From contig CAJWLM010000025.1 of the NCBI GenBank assembly GCA_913043025.1, forward strand, positions 1 to 42,854: a stretch of DNA of 42,854 nt, read 5' to 3'. The stretch is from an uncultured Rhodospirillaceae bacterium (GTDB lineage Bacteria > Pseudomonadota > Alphaproteobacteria > UBA8366). The translations under genes and the position numbers were made by a program. The notes under the pieces are model-generated. The model was not told where the DNA came from. It did not search any database and saw nothing but the letters and a program-made list of their open reading frames with translations. Numbering within the stretch: the stretch's first letter is position 1; each line of letters opens with the position of its first letter. Positions 25,512 through 33,209 of the stretch are shown here, piece by piece.

Positions 25512-27006
25512 ACCTACCTGCCATAATAAATTTACGAGGGTTTAAAGGCTTACCCTCAAACCGTACCTCGTAATGAACATGCGGACCAGTGCTTCGACCT
25601 GTGCTTCCTACTGTTCCTATCTTCTGTCTGTGCGTAGTCTGTTGGCCAGCCCTAACCGATATTTTTAATAAATGCGCGTAACGTGTCCGAACACCAAACC
25701 CGTGATCAATCTCAATCATTTTACCGTAACGTCCTTTGCGCCCAGCGAACACAACTTTACCAGGCGCCGTACCGTATACCGGCGCCCCCCTCCAGCCCGC
25801 TAAATCCACCCCGTAATGCATCGCACGTTTTTTCGTTATTGGATCGAGCCTAAGGCCAAATGGACTAGCAAGGTGATAAAAATCCAGCGGTGACATAAGT
25901 GGCATAACAGCAAGAACCTTCCGTAATGCGACCCAGCGGCCTAACTTGCTGTCGACATTCATCACCGTACTACTCAAGCCCTCCGCCAACTGCCCGGGGC
26001 CGGGAGCAGGCACTAGTGGCCCACCCTGATTGCTTGTGGAAGTCTTGACGTATTTTATAATATTAGCGACTTTGATCCCCGTCATTTCAATTAGCTTTTC
26101 CGCCTCTTCAATGTTACCAGCAGCACGACCGTATAACTGCTCTAGGACATTTTCGTGAGCTGAATGCAGGACCGAAAGCCTGTTCAATAGAGAAACTGTC
26201 TGATCTCGTAAGGGTTTTTCTTTAATGCCAGAATTTTTTGGATCACCCGCTGCCTTTGCAAGTTGACCTAACACCAATTTTAAATCTTTTTCTGCGGACC
26301 GTTTATACTGCTGAGCCGTTGCGAGATTTTCCTCTAGTCTTGCTACATCACCAACAAGAGTTTCGCGTCGATCACGTTCCTGCTTGTGCTTGAGACGAGA
26401 GCGAGAGAGATCAGTTGAGAGAGATGCAACCTCTTGATCAAGAGATAATTCAAGATTCCGACTTTTTTCAAGTAGAGTTTCTAAGTCAGCAACTCGGTCT
26501 CGCAATGCTGCACGAGTAGCGATAATCTGGGAACGTTGCCCCTCCGCCATAGAAAACTCAAACCCTATGTTATCAAGGGATTTTTTTAATTTTGTTCTGG
26601 CTAATTCTATTTTTCGGCCTTTTTCCTCGAGTTCAACGATCTTTGCCTTTACGGAGTTTTGCTTTTTTATATTTCCAGCATTTTTTAGGCTGTTAGCAAG
26701 CAACATCTGATTTTTGCTTATGGCGCTTGTTATTTCTACCAATTGCGCAAGCGATGTCTCAGCCTCGCGAAACATATGCTCATATCCCACACGAGCTTCG
26801 CGTATTTCATCATTCTTAATCCCTATGACACCACTCTGAACAATTGAAGCTACGGTCATGCCTGTCCCCCATAGGACTACGCCGCAGAGGAGTGTAATTA
26901 TGCAGAATTGAAGCCCAGACGTCAGTCGTAGAAAGTAAACACGGCCATGAGAACGCAATATAAGTTCGCGTTCTCTAAGAATTGTTGCAAAAAAACGTAG
27001 CTTCAC
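25495..27006 (-). CDS. M23 family metallopeptidase with N-terminal membrane anchor and coiled coil
   Basis: The 503-residue protein starts at GTG 27004-27006. One membrane segment lies at about 30-55 (LQFCIITLLCGVVLWGTGMTVAS), followed by a long coiled coil (about 65-260: repeated IVELEEKGRKIEL, RDRVADLETLLEKS, RLEENLATAQQY). The C-terminal zinc domain has His397 and Asp401 in HYGVD, His445 in YAH, and His476-x-His478 in GPHVHYE. The domain would cut peptide cross-links in periplasmic peptidoglycan; the intact zinc residues suggest it is active. It overlaps the bactofilin gene, and the pair likely acts as a bactofilin-guided hydrolase. No good Shine-Dalgarno sequence is seen. Confidence 0.93.
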   Translation of the reverse strand: MKLRFFATILRERELILRSHGRVYFLRLTSGLQFCIITLLCGVVLWGTGMTVASIVQSGVIGIKNDEIREARVGYEHMFREAETSLAQLVEITSAISKNQMLLANSLKNAGNIKKQNSVKAKIVELEEKGRKIELARTKLKKSLDNIGFEFSMAEGQRSQIIATRAALRDRVADLETLLEKSRNLELSLDQEVASLSTDLSRSRLKHKQERDRRETLVGDVARLEENLATAQQYKRSAEKDLKLVLGQLAKAAGDPKNSGIKEKPLRDQTVSLLNRLSVLHSAHENVLEQLYGRAAGNIEEAEKLIEMTGIKVANIIKYVKTSTSNQGGPLVPAPGPGQLAEGLSSTVMNVDSKLGRWVALRKVLAVMPLMSPLDFYHLASPFGLRLDPITKKRAMHYGVDLAGWRGAPVYGTAPGKVVFAGRKGRYGKMIEIDHGFGVRTRYAHLLKISVRAGQQTTHRQKIGTVGSTGRSTGPHVHYEVRFEGKPLNPRKFIMAGRYVFKG

Positions 27007-27447
27007 AGATGCATTCCCGTTTTACACTACTTACTCGAGACGAAAACCCTTTAAAAAACTTTGGGCACTCACTCCTGATAAAATTAATAATTCTTCATGT
27101 TTTTTCATCAATACTGTACTTAAAGTGTATAAAAACACATCCTTCTTATGCAATGTAACTTATTTGTGAGCGCATTCTACCCAAGTTGACCACCACAACG
27201 AGACGTTATCGGCTCGACACCAGTAACACAAGCAACTTATCATTATATGCGCTAGGCCATTGTATTTCATACACTTTATGTGTTTGAACTGGCTTTTTTA
27301 CCCCCCCTTGAAAACCCCACAATGTAGACTCGATACAGTACTGCAAACGGGCTCTGAAAACCCGTCGGTATTTGTACTATTAAATTTTACCTCGCGTAAT
27401 TTCAGTGTTTAAAAAATGCGCTTAAATATTTTCAGAAGAAATAAAAA
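27007..27447. other. Intergenic region upstream of the M23-bactofilin operon
   Basis: These 441 bases separate two minus-strand genes, M23 peptidase and rhodanese, and should contain the peptidase promoter. They hold two inverted copies of a 13-base element, ATACACTTTA-N-GT, at 27118-27130 (minus) and 27269-27281 (plus), 12 of 13 bases alike. They also hold a C-rich stretch near 27301 and a short hairpin (ACGGG/CCCGT, about 27347-27365). No gene, tRNA or clear promoter was recognised. Confidence 0.4.
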
Positions 27448-27873
27448 TCATCTGTGGCGCCAAGGCAAGCCGCGCATCCTCCAACCTCCTATAAAACCAC
27501 GCTGGCCACTTTTATTTTTATCTCCCTCAAAGCCCTCGAGAATATTAAAAACATTGTCATATCCTGCGGCTGTCAAAGCTATAGCTGCCGCGATTGAACG
27601 TTGTCCAGAACGGCAAAGACAAAATATTTTCTGGTCAGTTTCTGGAACAACGGATTTTACATCATCAACAAAGTTGATGTTTCGCTCATTGCCCGGGTAG
27701 CTTGCCCAGGCCAAGAATATGGGTTCTTTATTTAAATTTGTTAAACAGGGGATGCCTACGTACTCCCACTCTGCGTCAGACCGCACGTCAATCAAAACAG
27801 CTCTTTCATCTCCATCTAACTCGCTCCACGCCTCGAGCAAAGTGATATCCCCGGCATATTTCTCACCATCCAT
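27448..27873 (-). CDS. Rhodanese-like domain protein
   Basis: Read from the ATG at 27871-27873 with AGGG seven bases upstream, the protein has 141 residues; an upstream TTG at 27892-27894 is less likely. It is a single rhodanese domain: AVLIDVRSDAEWEYVG near 26-41, and the active-site loop C87-R-S-G-Q-R92 in IFCLCRSGQRS, with Cys87 as the persulfide-forming residue. IPCLTNLNKEPIFLAWAS is a common feature of this subgroup, as is the C-terminal GGWRMRGLPWR. It may move sulfane sulfur between cytosolic acceptors; donor and acceptor are unknown. No adjacent gene explains its role. It is divergent from the EmrA-like gene. Confidence 0.91.
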   Translation of the reverse strand: MDGEKYAGDITLLEAWSELDGDERAVLIDVRSDAEWEYVGIPCLTNLNKEPIFLAWASYPGNERNINFVDDVKSVVPETDQKIFCLCRSGQRSIAAAIALTAAGYDNVFNILEGFEGDKNKSGQRGFIGGWRMRGLPWRHR

Positions 27874-28055
27874 AACTAAACCCTGTGCATACAATTTATT
27901 ACAAAGTTATAGCAGATTATGACAGAAGCAGTTAAAACGGTCACATGATTTCCTGATTACTAAAACATGTGGGATGATTTGGTGGTTAGTTTGATCCAAT
28001 CTCGGCAAAAAATACAGGATTGGCAATACATCAAATGCAGCGACCTTTGAAAGAC

Positions 28056-28084
28056 TTGAGAAACCCTCTTAAAGAAAATAGAAA
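28056..28084 (+). promoter_or_regulatory. Candidate promoter for the EmrA-like gene
   Basis: TTGAGA (28056-28061) matches five of six -35 bases. A 17-base spacer leads to TAGAAA (28079-28084), which matches four of six -10 bases. The site lies about 40 bases before the ATG at 28123. Confidence 0.3.
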
Positions 28085-28122
28085 AGTCCTTATAAGATAG
28101 CTAGAAACTATGAGGTTTTTTA

Positions 28123-29220
28123 ATGCCAGAACTACTTAAACGTATCCCCCTTTTTTTCAGCCGGTTCAACAGCCGTTTGCTTTTACGGGTAGCATTACTG
28201 TGTTTTGGGCCAGCGGTATTACTCGTGATCGGCGCCTATTACTATGCGACGGGTGGTCGTTTTATCTCGACAGAAAATGCCTACGTAAAGGCTGACAAGA
28301 TAGCCATCAGCACCGACATTTCGGGACGAGTATCAAATATACATGTGAATGAAAATCAGTATGTGGCTCAGGGCCAATTACTTTTTAGCCTCGATAAATC
28401 AACTCTTCTTATTGAGCGCCAGGGAATTACAGCCGAACTCGCGATAATTCGCAATGATATCACCACAATGCAAAAGCTTTATGCTGATAAAATTGAAGAA
28501 CTCAAAGAAGGCGAAAAATCTGCTGCCTTTTTCAAAAAAGAATTCGACCGGCGCGTATTGCTATTGAAACGTGGAGTTGTGACACAGAACCGCTTCGATG
28601 CCGCAGGTTCTAACATGGAACGAGCTCGTGGTCGGGCAGATGGCATTCGCCAAGAGCTTGGACATATGCTCGCAAAACTTGGTGGTGATCCTGACTTGGA
28701 TGCGGAATCTCACCCTCGCGTGCTTGAAGCCAAGGCACGGTTAGAACGCGTTGCACTAAATTTAGAAGATACGGAGATTACAGCCCCAGTCTCAGGTTTC
28801 GTAACGAAGCACGATTTGCAAACCGGTGAGTATGTTGTTGCAGGAAAGCCAGTATTCAGTATCGTCGGTGCAGATAAGGTTTGGATAGAGGCAAATCTTA
28901 AAGAAACCGAGTTAACACATGTCCGAGTTAGACAGACCGCTAAGATTACTGTTGACGCTTACCCAGATAAAGCGTGGCAAGCAGAGGTAGCCAGCATAAG
29001 CCCCGCAACAGGAGCAGAATTTTCAATACTGCCACCACAGAATGCTACAGGTAACTGGGTAAAAGTCGTTCAACGTATCCCTGTACGCCTAGCGATAGCC
29101 GATCAGAGTGGTGAACCAAAACTGCGCGCTGGAATGAGTGTCATCGTTGATATAGACACTAAACACCAGCGCTCAATACCAAGCTATGCAAGAACCATAC
29201 TTAACTGGCTTGGCAAGTAA
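28123..29220 (+). CDS. HlyD/EmrA-family membrane fusion protein without an adjacent pump
   Basis: The 365-residue protein has one N-terminal membrane segment (about 20-43, LLLRVALLCFGPAVLLVIGAYYY). Then STENAYVKADKIAISTDISGRVSNIHV is the EmrA-type start of the lipoyl half, a coiled-coil hairpin spans about 95-200, and LEDTEITAPVSGFVTKHDL is the second lipoyl half. A beta-barrel part with VKVVQRIPVRLAI follows; the VVQRIPVRI motif is typical of EmrA and FusE adaptors. Such proteins link an inner-membrane MFS or ABC pump to TolC. No EmrB-like pump or TolC gene lies next to it; the neighbours are on the minus strand. GAGG seven bases before the ATG gives a good ribosome site. Confidence 0.9.
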   Translation: MPELLKRIPLFFSRFNSRLLLRVALLCFGPAVLLVIGAYYYATGGRFISTENAYVKADKIAISTDISGRVSNIHVNENQYVAQGQLLFSLDKSTLLIERQGITAELAIIRNDITTMQKLYADKIEELKEGEKSAAFFKKEFDRRVLLLKRGVVTQNRFDAAGSNMERARGRADGIRQELGHMLAKLGGDPDLDAESHPRVLEAKARLERVALNLEDTEITAPVSGFVTKHDLQTGEYVVAGKPVFSIVGADKVWIEANLKETELTHVRVRQTAKITVDAYPDKAWQAEVASISPATGAEFSILPPQNATGNWVKVVQRIPVRLAIADQSGEPKLRAGMSVIVDIDTKHQRSIPSYARTILNWLGK

Positions 29221-29247
29221 CATTGCAATTATGCAAATCGCTTTGGC

Positions 29248-30849
29248 CTAATATTTACGCTTAATTCTGAGGGCCTGGCCCGATTTTAAATTTTCAGTTC
29301 TCTTGGTGATATCAAGCCAGGGTTGGTGTTGACTAGGGTGATATGGGCGGCTCTGCACAACGGAAATCGATGTTTGATGCCCTCCCGCTCCAGCAGAAAT
29401 AACATCTTCCCATTTCTCAGCACTTATACAATCAGAAACAGTCAATTCACCACCCTCCCATTCAAAACGCCGAGTGAACTGGAATGGCGCAACTCTCTTG
29501 TATGTTATTAGAAGTTGCTGCAACAGTCGTCGAACAACACCAGGGAAAAATCTTCCAACTGTAAGCATAAAGGTGCGCAGTAGTATGTTATCCAATGGAA
29601 GCATTAGTTTCTGTTTTGCCCAACCGGCATTACCAGTAATCTCAACGTAATCAGCTCCGACATCGATGGCGTAATCGTCGATATGATGACACACTGCTGT
29701 AGAACCGTCGCGCATTTTCAAAGAAATCTGTGTGTCCGAGGCGACAAACTCACCATGCCGAAATAATTTGAAACTGCCACCTTTATTTAGCGCCACGTAT
29801 AAATCCATTTCGTCACGTCTATCTACGAGTAAACCAGCCCCCTCATAAAAAGCTCTCTTCTTTCGACTAAATCTTTTATCATTTCGGGTCGAAGTGTAAT
29901 AGCGAGCAGCTAACAAATAACTCCACATATGATGCGCAATCATATGGTCATCCGAGTAGCATGGTGCCCGACCCGATTGAAGAGCTATTGCGAAACGATC
30001 ATTTAGTTCAAGTGCCTCTGGCAGCCATTTGCCTGCAATCTCAAAGCCATGTGGAAAGTAGTTATATGTGTTACGGCTTCCATATTCACCACCAAAGCTA
30101 CCGTCTGGATGCATAAACTGAGCTGTCATAGCTATCGCACGCTCCAAAGGCTCTCGAAGTTCGCCTTCTCTACTTTCCTCGTAAAGCTGAGCAAGCATTG
30201 CAATTGTAAGCGTTTGGTATCCAAGATCACAGCCATTGTATTCAACAAACCATCCTTCTTTATGCTGCCATGAAAGAAGACGATCTAGACGTTCTCGATA
30301 ATCGTGCGCAAAGACTGAACCTTCGAACCTCTGAGACAGTAAATAAAGACAGTACACTATCAGCGCCTCGTGATTGCTTAGCTTGCCACTTTCTGGGTGC
30401 TTAGCCAACCAACGGCCTCGACGAGTAAAAAATTCCTCTGATTGAGCATCCTTAATTTGAAGTAAATGATAGGCCTCTAAACATCCAAAAAGTGAAAAGG
30501 CCGCTGCACCAGCCGCCCTTTCGTAGGGATAAAAATCATCACAAGAGCCATCGGAATGTGAGCTTTTTTCTGCAAAATGAATCCCGGCTTTTACCCACTC
30601 GCAAATTGCCTGGTCACCAAAATACGGGTTTTCGGGGAGTTTTGTTGAGTAAGCCAATGCCAATGGATAGACAAACTCTTGAGCCATTCCGGTAGGAAAA
30701 TCTACCAGTCGGTACTGCCAAAAATTACGATCAAAGCATCCATATGTCGGACTGTGTGGATTACGATCTTGCAATGTCAATAATTGGGGGATCTGTTGAA
30801 GTGCATTACACGAAAATATTTCAACAGCAGGTCTTTTTACAACAGACAT
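29248..30849 (-). CDS. Unrecognised 533-residue protein, predicted alpha/alpha toroid with C-terminal beta domain
   Basis: I do not recognise a named family with confidence. The N-terminal 320 or so residues are helical and rich in aromatic residues. They contain repeated helix-pair-like segments (FPTGMAQEFVYPLALAYSTKL, AAGAAAFSLFGCLEAYHLL, LSNHEALIVYCLYLLSQRF, YQTLTIAMLAQLYEE, DDHMIAHHMWSYLLAARYY). Conserved-looking polar and aromatic runs include GSFGGEYGSRNTYNYFPHGFE. The remaining part is beta-rich (GSFKLFRHGEFVASDTQISLKM and later). This resembles the layout of heparinase II/III-type or alginate-lyase-type proteins, which pair an alpha/alpha toroid with a beta-sandwich, but catalytic identity is not proven. 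No signal peptide is seen. It is monocistronic, between the EmrA-like gene and the transhydrogenase gene. Confidence 0.8.
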   Translation of the reverse strand: MSVVKRPAVEIFSCNALQQIPQLLTLQDRNPHSPTYGCFDRNFWQYRLVDFPTGMAQEFVYPLALAYSTKLPENPYFGDQAICEWVKAGIHFAEKSSHSDGSCDDFYPYERAAGAAAFSLFGCLEAYHLLQIKDAQSEEFFTRRGRWLAKHPESGKLSNHEALIVYCLYLLSQRFEGSVFAHDYRERLDRLLSWQHKEGWFVEYNGCDLGYQTLTIAMLAQLYEESREGELREPLERAIAMTAQFMHPDGSFGGEYGSRNTYNYFPHGFEIAGKWLPEALELNDRFAIALQSGRAPCYSDDHMIAHHMWSYLLAARYYTSTRNDKRFSRKKRAFYEGAGLLVDRRDEMDLYVALNKGGSFKLFRHGEFVASDTQISLKMRDGSTAVCHHIDDYAIDVGADYVEITGNAGWAKQKLMLPLDNILLRTFMLTVGRFFPGVVRRLLQQLLITYKRVAPFQFTRRFEWEGGELTVSDCISAEKWEDVISAGAGGHQTSISVVQSRPYHPSQHQPWLDITKRTENLKSGQALRIKRKY

Positions 30850-30982
30850 ATTATTCCAGAAAATTCTTTCTTAAAGAGCTTACAGGCCATTTTATTTGCG
30901 ATCGATGCCATCAATCCGAAAAGAATTAAAGCAATTATTCTCTAACAGGCACTCAGTATCTTTGATTCTCTCTTTGCCATTT

Positions 30983-32524
30983 CTACATACTGACCGGCAA
31001 AGAATCCTTATCTACATCTGCACTTTGAGGTAATTGCGCGAGACGGTTTATGCCATTAAAAGCCGCCGTCTTATAACATTCCGCCAGAGTTGGATAGTTA
31101 AACACTGTGTCAATAAAATGATCAATTTTACCACCGGCACCCATTACTGCTTGACCAATATGAACTAACTCACTGGCTCCTTCACCAATAATGTGAACAC
31201 CAAGCAGCTCGCGCGTCTCCAAGTGAAATAATAACTTTAGAAACCCGAGCTCGTCACCAATTATGTGGCCACGTGAAATTTCTTTATAACTAGCTTTACC
31301 AATTTCATATGGAACGCCAGCCTCAGTCAATTCTTCCTCCGTTTTCCCACAAACTGAAATTTCTGGAATTGTATAAATGCCATAAGGGAAGAAAGATGAA
31401 AGGGGTTCGGTTTCATAACCAAAAGCATGACAAGCAGCTATCCGTCCTTGTTCTCTCGAAGTAGATGCTAAGCTCGGAAAACCAATGACATCCCCTACCG
31501 CAAAAATATGTGAGATTTCTGTCCGATATTCATCATTCACCTTAAGTCTGCCGCGATCGTCAGGAGCTATACCAGCTTTGCCCAAATCCAATGATTCTGT
31601 CGCCCCCATACGCCCAACAGAAACTAGCGCCTTTTCAGTCGCAAACTCCTTCCCACTGTCTAGAGCAATTTTCACTTTGGTTTTGTGGCCATCTTTAAAA
31701 GTTTCGACTGCAGAAACAGTCTCACCAAGCCTAATAGTAACTCTGTCCTGCCGCATTTGGTATACTAGCGTATCGATTACTTCCGCATCTATGAAGTCGA
31801 GTAATCGCGGACGCGAGTCCACAAGTGTCACTCGAGCACCAATCGCAGCAAAAATAGTGGCATATTCCAGGCCAATCACACCAGCGCCAATCACTGTTAT
31901 CGAGGTTGGCAAATGCTGTATGTCTAAAAGATCATCGGATGTAAAAATATATTCTCCATCAAATACGATTTTTCTATCACGCGCTGTTTTTGTACCAGTG
32001 GCAATAAGTATGTTGTCTGCAGTAATTGTTCTGCTAGCACTAGAACTACCACCACCTATCTTGAGGGTGTGCGGATTCAGGAATTGGGCCTCGCCAGCAA
32101 TAATATCAACATTGTTGCGCCTTAGCTGGTGACAAAGGACATCTTGTTCGTGGTTGATGACATAGTGTGCCCGCCGCAGTAGATCTGACATAGTAATGTC
32201 TTCTTTTACCGTATAAGAAGCCCCATAGATTGACCGCTCTTGATAACCGGTTAGGTGTAAAGCAGCCTCTCTTAACGTTTTTGAGGGTATTGTTCCTGTG
32301 TGAACACAAACACCCCCCACCATTGCATTCTTTTCAGCCAACGCAACTTTCTTACCTAATTTCGCAGCTTGGATTGCAGCACGGTGGCCGCCCGGACCAG
32401 AACCAATAACTAACAGATCATAATCGAACGAGTGTGGAACACTCTGGTTTTTCTTCCTCCCACCGCTTTTTTGTTTTGTAGTGGGGGAATTTTTGGCCTT
32501 CTTTTCCGTTTTTCTTTTCGCCAT
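30983..32524 (-). CDS. sthA: Soluble (Si-specific) NAD(P)+ transhydrogenase
   Basis: The 513-residue flavoprotein belongs to the pyridine-nucleotide disulfide oxidoreductase fold: GSGPGG at 41-46 for FAD, VIGAGVIGLEYA for NAD(P), and a C-terminal dimerisation domain. The segment GGVCVHTGTIPSK at 70-82 has Cys73 but Thr78 where dihydrolipoamide dehydrogenases have the second redox Cys. That single-Cys motif with TIPSK is characteristic of SthA (compare the family's GTIPSK), which moves hydride between NADPH and NAD+ without a disulfide. An extra 30-residue Lys-rich N-terminus (KRKTEKKAKNSPTTKQKSGG) precedes the FAD domain and is not usual. The start at 32522-32524 is preceded directly by GGAG, too close for a normal ribosome site. 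It is divergent from the UPF0060 gene. Confidence 0.92.
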   Translation of the reverse strand: MAKRKTEKKAKNSPTTKQKSGGRKKNQSVPHSFDYDLLVIGSGPGGHRAAIQAAKLGKKVALAEKNAMVGGVCVHTGTIPSKTLREAALHLTGYQERSIYGASYTVKEDITMSDLLRRAHYVINHEQDVLCHQLRRNNVDIIAGEAQFLNPHTLKIGGGSSSASRTITADNILIATGTKTARDRKIVFDGEYIFTSDDLLDIQHLPTSITVIGAGVIGLEYATIFAAIGARVTLVDSRPRLLDFIDAEVIDTLVYQMRQDRVTIRLGETVSAVETFKDGHKTKVKIALDSGKEFATEKALVSVGRMGATESLDLGKAGIAPDDRGRLKVNDEYRTEISHIFAVGDVIGFPSLASTSREQGRIAACHAFGYETEPLSSFFPYGIYTIPEISVCGKTEEELTEAGVPYEIGKASYKEISRGHIIGDELGFLKLLFHLETRELLGVHIIGEGASELVHIGQAVMGAGGKIDHFIDTVFNYPTLAECYKTAAFNGINRLAQLPQSADVDKDSLPVSM

Positions 32525-32638
32525 CTCCGCACCGTCCTGTGATATCGTTTAATCCAGGTCTATTACGTTACAGGCAAATATGTATTATTCCAACGTCCAA
32601 ATGGGTTCCATCCAATTCAAAACAGGTGGTTATTTTAG

Positions 32639-32655
32639 TAAAATCCGGGATTTTA
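32639..32655. promoter_or_regulatory. 17-bp perfect palindrome between sthA and the UPF0060 gene
   Basis: TAAAATCC-G-GGATTTTA is a perfect 8-1-8 inverted repeat in the 295-base divergent intergenic region. A second hairpin, AAAGATT-6-AATCTTT (32724-32743), and a nearby direct repeat of TGTCATTT also occur. The 17-bp palindrome has the shape of a homodimeric regulator site; no regulator gene is adjacent. Confidence 0.4.
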
Positions 32656-32819
32656 ACCATTTATATTTTCTGTCATTTCAGAAAAGTGTCATTTTTGCGA
32701 CGTAACCGAATACAAAATTTTCGAAAGATTTCTCAGAATCTTTGCCACAGTTGCTTATCTTAGTGGTAACCCTTGTGTGAAAAAACCTTTGCTCTCAGCT
32801 CTTATGTCATGGTTTGCTT

Positions 32820-33143
32820 ATGTCTTACTACACTACTTTTATAATGGCGGCAGTCGCGGAAATAGGCGGTTGTTTTGCTTTCTGGTCATGGCTCAGACTC
32901 GATAAGTCTATCTGGTGGCTAGTGCCTGGAATAGGTTTATTGATCCTCTTTGCCTATTCGCTCACACGGATCGATATTAGCTTTGCCGGTAGAGCATTTG
33001 CAGCATACGGCGGCTTGTACATTGCCACTTCTCTTGTCTGGCTGTGGATAGTAGAAAGACAGACACCTGACCGCTGGGATATAATTGGCGCCGCCATTTG
33101 TATCGGAGGATCTGGTGTCATACTATTTGGTCCGCGAGAGTAA
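32820..33143 (+). CDS. UPF0060 (YnfA-like) small membrane protein
   Basis: Read from ATG 32820, the protein has 107 residues and about four membrane segments. An in-frame TTG at 32814 would add two residues. It matches the UPF0060 family: [31 protein letters not shown] (start), [30 protein letters not shown] and a final [21 protein letters not shown]. The family shares a four-helix layout with small multidrug resistance proteins, but no transport function is established. It has no clear ribosome site. It is divergent from sthA and 66 bases before glnS. Confidence 0.9.
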   Translation: MSYYTTFIMAAVAEIGGCFAFWSWLRLDKSIWWLVPGIGLLILFAYSLTRIDISFAGRAFAAYGGLYIATSLVWLWIVERQTPDRWDIIGAAICIGGSGVILFGPRE

Positions 33144-33209
33144 TGAGCGTAAGCGGTATCGAAGTTATAATTTATTTCGGGCCAAGATTAATTTAATGAA
33201 GAGACAAAA

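Noticed and set aside
31485-32132. 215-codon open frame on the plus strand inside the transhydrogenase gene
   Set aside because: It is antisense to a well-supported gene, with no family resemblance and no ribosome site.
30983-32524. Dihydrolipoamide dehydrogenase for this flavoprotein
   Set aside because: The second redox Cys is replaced by Thr (CVHTGT), which fits SthA and not a disulfide oxidoreductase.
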